Assembly (NCBI GenBank): GCA_038246575.1
Contig: JBBRVU010000170.1
Location: forward strand, 1-9,210
Reading direction: 5' to 3'
DNA: 9,210 nt
From: JACCUZ01 sp038246575
GTDB lineage: Bacteria > Actinomycetota > Actinomycetes > JACCUZ01
Positions 5,815 to 9,210 of the stretch are shown piece after piece (the stretch's first letter is position 1; every line of letters begins with the position of its first letter). The notes below the pieces were generated by a model. The model was not told the origin of the DNA and did not search any database. It saw nothing but the letters and a program-made list of their open reading frames with translations. Both the position numbers and the translations under genes were made by a program.

Positions 5815-7415
5815 GCGAGTCTTCCGAGCAGGACCGGTCAGCCGTCCACAGAGCGCTTATCAGCGTGTCCGACAAGACCGGTCTCGAGGATCTGGCGTCG
5901 GGGTTGCACCAGGCCGGCGTGGAGCTGGTGTCGACCGGTTCCACGGCCGCCAGGATCGCTGCCGCCGGGGTGCCGGTGACCCCGGTCGACGAGGTGACCG
6001 GTTTCCCCGAGTGCCTCGACGGCCGGGTCAAGACGCTGCACCCCGCCGTGCACGCCGGCATCCTGGCCGACCGGCGCCTCGAGTCCCATCGGGAGCAGCT
6101 CACCGAGCTCGGGATCACTGCGTTCGACCTGGTCGTGGTCAACCTGTACCCGTTCGCCGAGACGGTGGCGTCCGGGTCCGATCCTCATCAGTGCGTCGAG
6201 CAGGTCGACATCGGCGGCCCGGCGATGGTCCGGTCGGCAGCCAAGAATCACACCAACGTCGCGGTCGTGGTGGACCCGGCCGGCTATGACGAGGTCCTCG
6301 CCGCGGTGGTTGCCGGTGGCTTTACGCTGCGGCAGCGGCAACAGCTCGCCGCCGCGGGGTTCGCGCACACCGCGGCCTACGACACGGCGGTCGCTTCGTG
6401 GTTCGCCACCGAGCTCGCACCCGAGCCCGACGGCTGGCCGCTCTTCGTCGGGGCGGCGGTCACCCGGGTGGCAGTGCTGCGCTACGGCGAGAACCCGCAC
6501 CAGCCGGCGGCGATCTACGGGCACACGCAGGGTTCCGCGGGTCTGGTCGGCCTGGCTGGCGCCGAGCAGCTGCACGGCAAGGCGATGAGCTACAACAACT
6601 ACGTCGACACCGAAGCCGCGCTGCGCTCGGCCGACGACTTCCGGGCCCCCTGCGTCGCCGTGATCAAGCACGCCAATCCCTGTGGCATCGCGATCGGGGT
6701 GGACGCCGGACCGGCCGCCGACGAGGACCCGGCCGCGGCAGCTCACCAGCGGGCCCACGACTGCGATCCGGTCTCGGCGTTCGGGGGAGTCATCGCCACC
6801 AACACCACCGTGACCCGGGCCATGGCCGAGCAGGTCGCCGAGGTCTTCACCGAGGTCATCGCCGCCCCGGAGTTCGACGACGACGCGCTCGAGATCCTCC
6901 GGCGCAAGCAGGCGATCCGCATCCTGCGGGTGCCCGACTACGGCGCTGGCGGGCTGGCCGCTCGCCAGATCTGCGGCGGCTTCCTGCTGCAGGGCGCCGA
7001 CCTGGTGACCGAGCCGGGCGATGCTCCCGAGGGCTGGACGCTTGCGGCGGGAAGCGCGGCCGACGACGAGACGCTCCGGGACCTCGAGTTCGCGTGGCGG
7101 GCCATCCGCTCGGTGAAGTCCAACGCGATCCTGCTCGCGCACGCCGGTGCCACGGTCGGCATCGGCATGGGCCAGGTCAACCGGGTCGACTCGTCACGGC
7201 TCGCGGTCTCGCGGGCCGGCGCCCGGGCGGCTGGAGCTGTTGCGGCGTCTGACGCGTTCTTCCCGTTCGCCGACGGGCTGCAGGTGCTGCTCGACGCCGG
7301 AATTCGAGCCGTGGTGCAGCCGGGTGGGTCCAAGCGCGACGACGAGTGTGTGGCCGCTGCGTCCGCGGCCGGAGTCACGATGTACCTCACCGGGGTCCGC
7401 CACTTCGCGCACTGA
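5811..7415 (+). CDS. purH: Bifunctional AICAR formyltransferase / IMP cyclohydrolase
   Basis: PurH carries out the last two steps of de novo IMP synthesis. The 534-residue length fits the family. The N-terminal cyclohydrolase (MGS-like) domain, about 13-205, shows ALISVSDKTGL, STGST (41-45), GRVKTLHPAVHAGIL (71-85), NLYPF (111-115) and DIGGPAMVRSAAKN (133-146). The C-terminal transformylase domain shows RYGENPHQ (224-231), LHGKAMSYNN, the catalytic Lys286-His287 in VIKHANPCG, DPVSAFGGVIA, and the closing QPGGSKRDDE and MYLTGVRHFAH. In the QPGGS motif most homologues I recall have Val where this protein has Lys. The GTG start overlaps the purN TGA, with AGAAGGG (5794-5800) 10 bases upstream. 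Pairing with purN puts two folate-dependent formyl-transfer enzymes in one transcript. Nothing suggests a purine riboswitch upstream. Confidence 0.97.
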   Translation: MSESSEQDRSAVHRALISVSDKTGLEDLASGLHQAGVELVSTGSTAARIAAAGVPVTPVDEVTGFPECLDGRVKTLHPAVHAGILADRRLESHREQLTELGITAFDLVVVNLYPFAETVASGSDPHQCVEQVDIGGPAMVRSAAKNHTNVAVVVDPAGYDEVLAAVVAGGFTLRQRQQLAAAGFAHTAAYDTAVASWFATELAPEPDGWPLFVGAAVTRVAVLRYGENPHQPAAIYGHTQGSAGLVGLAGAEQLHGKAMSYNNYVDTEAALRSADDFRAPCVAVIKHANPCGIAIGVDAGPAADEDPAAAAHQRAHDCDPVSAFGGVIATNTTVTRAMAEQVAEVFTEVIAAPEFDDDALEILRRKQAIRILRVPDYGAGGLAARQICGGFLLQGADLVTEPGDAPEGWTLAAGSAADDETLRDLEFAWRAIRSVKSNAILLAHAGATVGIGMGQVNRVDSSRLAVSRAGARAAGAVAASDAFFPFADGLQVLLDAGIRAVVQPGGSKRDDECVAAASAAGVTMYLTGVRHFAH

Positions 7416-7569
7416 TCGGTCACCCTGCGCCGCCACCGAGCCCCGCCGAGGTGCTCGAGCCGCCGGTAAAGGAATGGTCAAGGCAATCGGGTGACCTGTA
7501 CCTCCGGCTCGGAACTGCCGACAGCACCAGAGAACGCGACTTCTCCGGTCGCCGAAGGAAGCAGGACAG
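7416..7569 (+). other. Gap between purH and the sensor gene, with inverted repeats
   Basis: This 154-base gap holds several inverted repeats. GGTCACCC (7418-7425) pairs with GGGTGACC (7489-7496). CGAGCCG (7456-7462) could pair with CGGCTCG (7505-7511), but this helix would cross the first one, so the two are alternatives or a pseudoknot. A compact hairpin, ACC-A-GAGAA / TTCTC-C-GGT (7526-7549, six-base loop, one A/C mismatch), sits just before the likely ribosome binding site GAAGGA (7554-7559). The first part may end purH transcription, although no T-run is present. The last hairpin could shape translation of the sensor gene. I see no match to a known riboswitch class. Confidence 0.35.
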
Positions 7570-9210
7570 GTGCGCTGGACGCTGCAGTCGGTGCGGGTCG
7601 GGCTGGCCCGGGCCGCCGTGGCGTATGGGCTGGTCGTCCTCGGCCTCTGGTTCGCGGCGCCGGGGTTTCTCACCACCATCTTCGCGAACGGCGTCGCGAC
7701 CAAACCCTCCACCGCGATCTGTCTCGTCATGGTGGGCCTCCTCCCGAGTCGACTGGTGTCCGACGGTCGGCTGCGAATGGGTCTGGCGACCGGTGTCGCC
7801 GTGGTGAGCGCGGAGACCGTTCTCGCTTACTCCGGGGGCTGGTCGTCGATCACGGCTCACGTGCTGTTCCCCGCCGGCTGGGCAGTCGGTACCTCGGACA
7901 ACAGCGGCCAGATGACGTTGGGGTCCGCGGCCTCGCTGCTGGCCGTCTCACTGTCCTTCCTGGCGCTGTCGCGCGCGCGGATCGCCACGTCGCTGGCTGC
8001 GGTGGGCTTCCTGCTGCCGTATGTGGCGCTCGTGGGTCATCTCTACGGAGTAGGTGGCTTCTACTCGTTCCAGACGTCGACCGGGATGGCACCGATCACG
8101 GCGATCGCCGTGATGGCCGTCGCTCTCCCGTTGCTGCTCGACGGGACTCTGCCGTTGCCCAGGCTGTTGCACAGCCGTGGCACAGCCGGGATCCTGACCC
8201 GTCAGCTGCTGCCCTGGGGTGTGACCGGGCCCCCGCTGGCCGGCGGCTGCGTCCTCGCCGGCGAGCGACTCGGCTGGTACAGCCCGACGTACGGACTCTC
8301 GCTGGTCGTGCTGGCCTACGCCGTGACGACCGTGCTGGCGATCTTCATCGGCGCGCGCGCTGCCGGCCGGGTGGACGATGCCCGGGAGCGGGCCGCGAGC
8401 GACCTGGAGGCCTTGAACGCCGTCCTCGAGGAGCGGGTGGCGAGGGCCGTCGAGGACGCGGAGGACGGTCGGGAGCGGCTACAGATGGTCCTGGAGCACA
8501 CCCCGGTCGGCATCTTCGAGACCGCGGTGGACGGGACCCGACGGTTCGTCAACCGGCGGTGGCGTGAGATTGCCGGGCTGTCGGGGTCCGATGCCACCGG
8601 AGCGGCCTGGGCCGATGTCGTGCACCCTGACGACCGGGACGCGGTGACCAAGGCCTGGCAGGCTGCGCTGGGCGAGGGCAAGGAGTGGGCCTCGCGCTAC
8701 CGCTACCAGCGCCCCGACGGCGAGGTCGCGTGGGTGGACGTGGTGGCCCTGGCCGTACGCAATGGCAGTGGGGACGTCCAGCGTTGGCTCGGGAGCGTCA
8801 GCGACGTCACCGAGCAGGTCCGGTCCGAGCAGCTGCTCGAGGAGTCCGAGCAGCGCTATCGCTCGGTCATCGCGACCATGGCCGAGGGCGTGGTGCTCCA
8901 GGACGCGGACGGTCAGATCCTGACCGCCAACGAGGCGGCCTCCCGCGTCCTCGGGATGGACATGGAGCAGCTGCTCGGCCGGGCGTCGACCGACCCGAGG
9001 TGGCGGGCCTGTCGGGAGGACGGGACGGACCTGCCGGGTGATCAGCACCCGCCGATGGTCGCGTTGAGAACCGGGTGTTCGGTGCGCGGAGCCACCATGG
9101 GTGTGCACCGGCCGGACGGGAGTCTGGTCTGGCTGGCCGTCAACGCAGAGCCGTTGTTCGCCGAGGCGCAGGATGACGTCGGCGGCGCGGTTGTCGGCGT
9201 CGTGTCGACC
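7570..9210 (+). CDS. Membrane-bound multi-PAS sensor protein (N-terminal 547 residues; continues past the window)
   Basis: The reading frame is open from GTG 7570 to the right edge without a stop, giving 547 residues of a longer signalling protein. About eight hydrophobic helices fill residues 12-262 (roughly 12-30, 48-63, 70-86, 119-135, 141-159, 173-190, 218-232, 240-262). A charged, probably coiled-coil linker follows (265-308). The first PAS/PAC unit is about 303-420, with LEHTPVGIFE, HPDDRDAV, RYQRPDGEVAWVDV and GSVSDVTEQV. A second PAS begins near 429 (QRYRSVIATMAEGVVLQDADGQILTANEAA) and is cut by the edge; its GVHRPDGSLVWLAVNAEPLF form is frequent in GGDEF/EAL proteins, though also in kinases. 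The membrane module has the PLPRLLHSRGTAG...LLPWGV pattern I recall before PAS domains in several phyla, with no function known to me. The start is firm: TGA at 7492 closes the frame and no other start intervenes, and GAAGGA lies 10 bases upstream. The output is unseen. Confidence 0.88.
   Translation, partial: MRWTLQSVRVGLARAAVAYGLVVLGLWFAAPGFLTTIFANGVATKPSTAICLVMVGLLPSRLVSDGRLRMGLATGVAVVSAETVLAYSGGWSSITAHVLFPAGWAVGTSDNSGQMTLGSAASLLAVSLSFLALSRARIATSLAAVGFLLPYVALVGHLYGVGGFYSFQTSTGMAPITAIAVMAVALPLLLDGTLPLPRLLHSRGTAGILTRQLLPWGVTGPPLAGGCVLAGERLGWYSPTYGLSLVVLAYAVTTVLAIFIGARAAGRVDDARERAASDLEALNAVLEERVARAVEDAEDGRERLQMVLEHTPVGIFETAVDGTRRFVNRRWREIAGLSGSDATGAAWADVVHPDDRDAVTKAWQAALGEGKEWASRYRYQRPDGEVAWVDVVALAVRNGSGDVQRWLGSVSDVTEQVRSEQLLEESEQRYRSVIATMAEGVVLQDADGQILTANEAASRVLGMDMEQLLGRASTDPRWRACREDGTDLPGDQHPPMVALRTGCSVRGATMGVHRPDGSLVWLAVNAEPLFAEAQDDVGGAVVGVVST

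Noticed and set aside
5838..7142. 434-codon open frame antisense to purH
   Set aside because: Low-complexity Gly/Arg/Asp/Val translation without motifs; purH in the sense strand is complete and conserved.
7460..7550. Cyclic di-GMP (GEMM) riboswitch before the sensor gene
   Set aside because: I looked for the conserved GACGCAAAGCC core and its tetraloop-receptor context and did not find them.
7491..8567. 358-codon plus-strand frame overlapping the sensor gene
   Set aside because: It is out of frame with the membrane/PAS protein, is Arg/Gly-rich and lacks the helices and PAS motifs seen in the frame from 7570.

Overview
The window is a high-GC (roughly 70% by eye) stretch of actinobacterial chromosome. 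GTG starts, strong GC bias at third codon positions and close-packed core-metabolism genes fit Actinomycetota. The succinyl-CoA synthetase and PurH sequences look like those of the Propionibacteriales (Nocardioides-like), but I cannot fix the genus from this alone. No rRNA, tRNA, CRISPR array, transposase or integrase is visible.

Layout, left to right. (1) sucC and sucD (127-2216, +) encode the beta and alpha subunits of succinyl-CoA synthetase, complete with the catalytic phosphohistidine of the TCA-cycle enzyme. (2) A 163-bp convergent junction (2217-2379) holds a perfect four-run G-tract on the minus strand directly after the sucD stop, tetranucleotide repeats, and a long imperfect hairpin that probably acts as a terminator. 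(3) A two-gene operon on the minus strand (3677 down to 2380) encodes an ECF sigma factor and a single-pass membrane protein that is most likely its anti-sigma factor or sensor. Its promoter region contains GCAACC-N16-CGTC, a textbook ECF-type promoter, which suggests autoregulation. (4) A DUF6350-type polytopic membrane protein of unknown function (3864-5141, +) is followed by purN and purH (5176-7415, +), two purine-biosynthesis genes that overlap by 4 bp. purN appears to have its own leaderless promoter. (5) After a 154-bp leader, a large multi-domain sensor (7570 to beyond the right edge, +) starts. It has about eight membrane helices, a coiled coil, and two PAS domains; its output domain lies outside the window.

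Taken together: the sucCD / DUF6350 / purN-purH neighbourhood is, from my memory of actinobacterial genomes, a familiar housekeeping arrangement. The reverse-strand ECF sigma/anti-sigma cassette sits between sucD and the DUF6350 gene. The most interesting items are the self-recognising ECF promoter with its non-zinc-finger membrane partner, the G-quadruplex/hairpin junction, the candidate leaderless purN start, and the PAS sensor with an unnamed membrane module. I see no clear evidence of a wholly new system.
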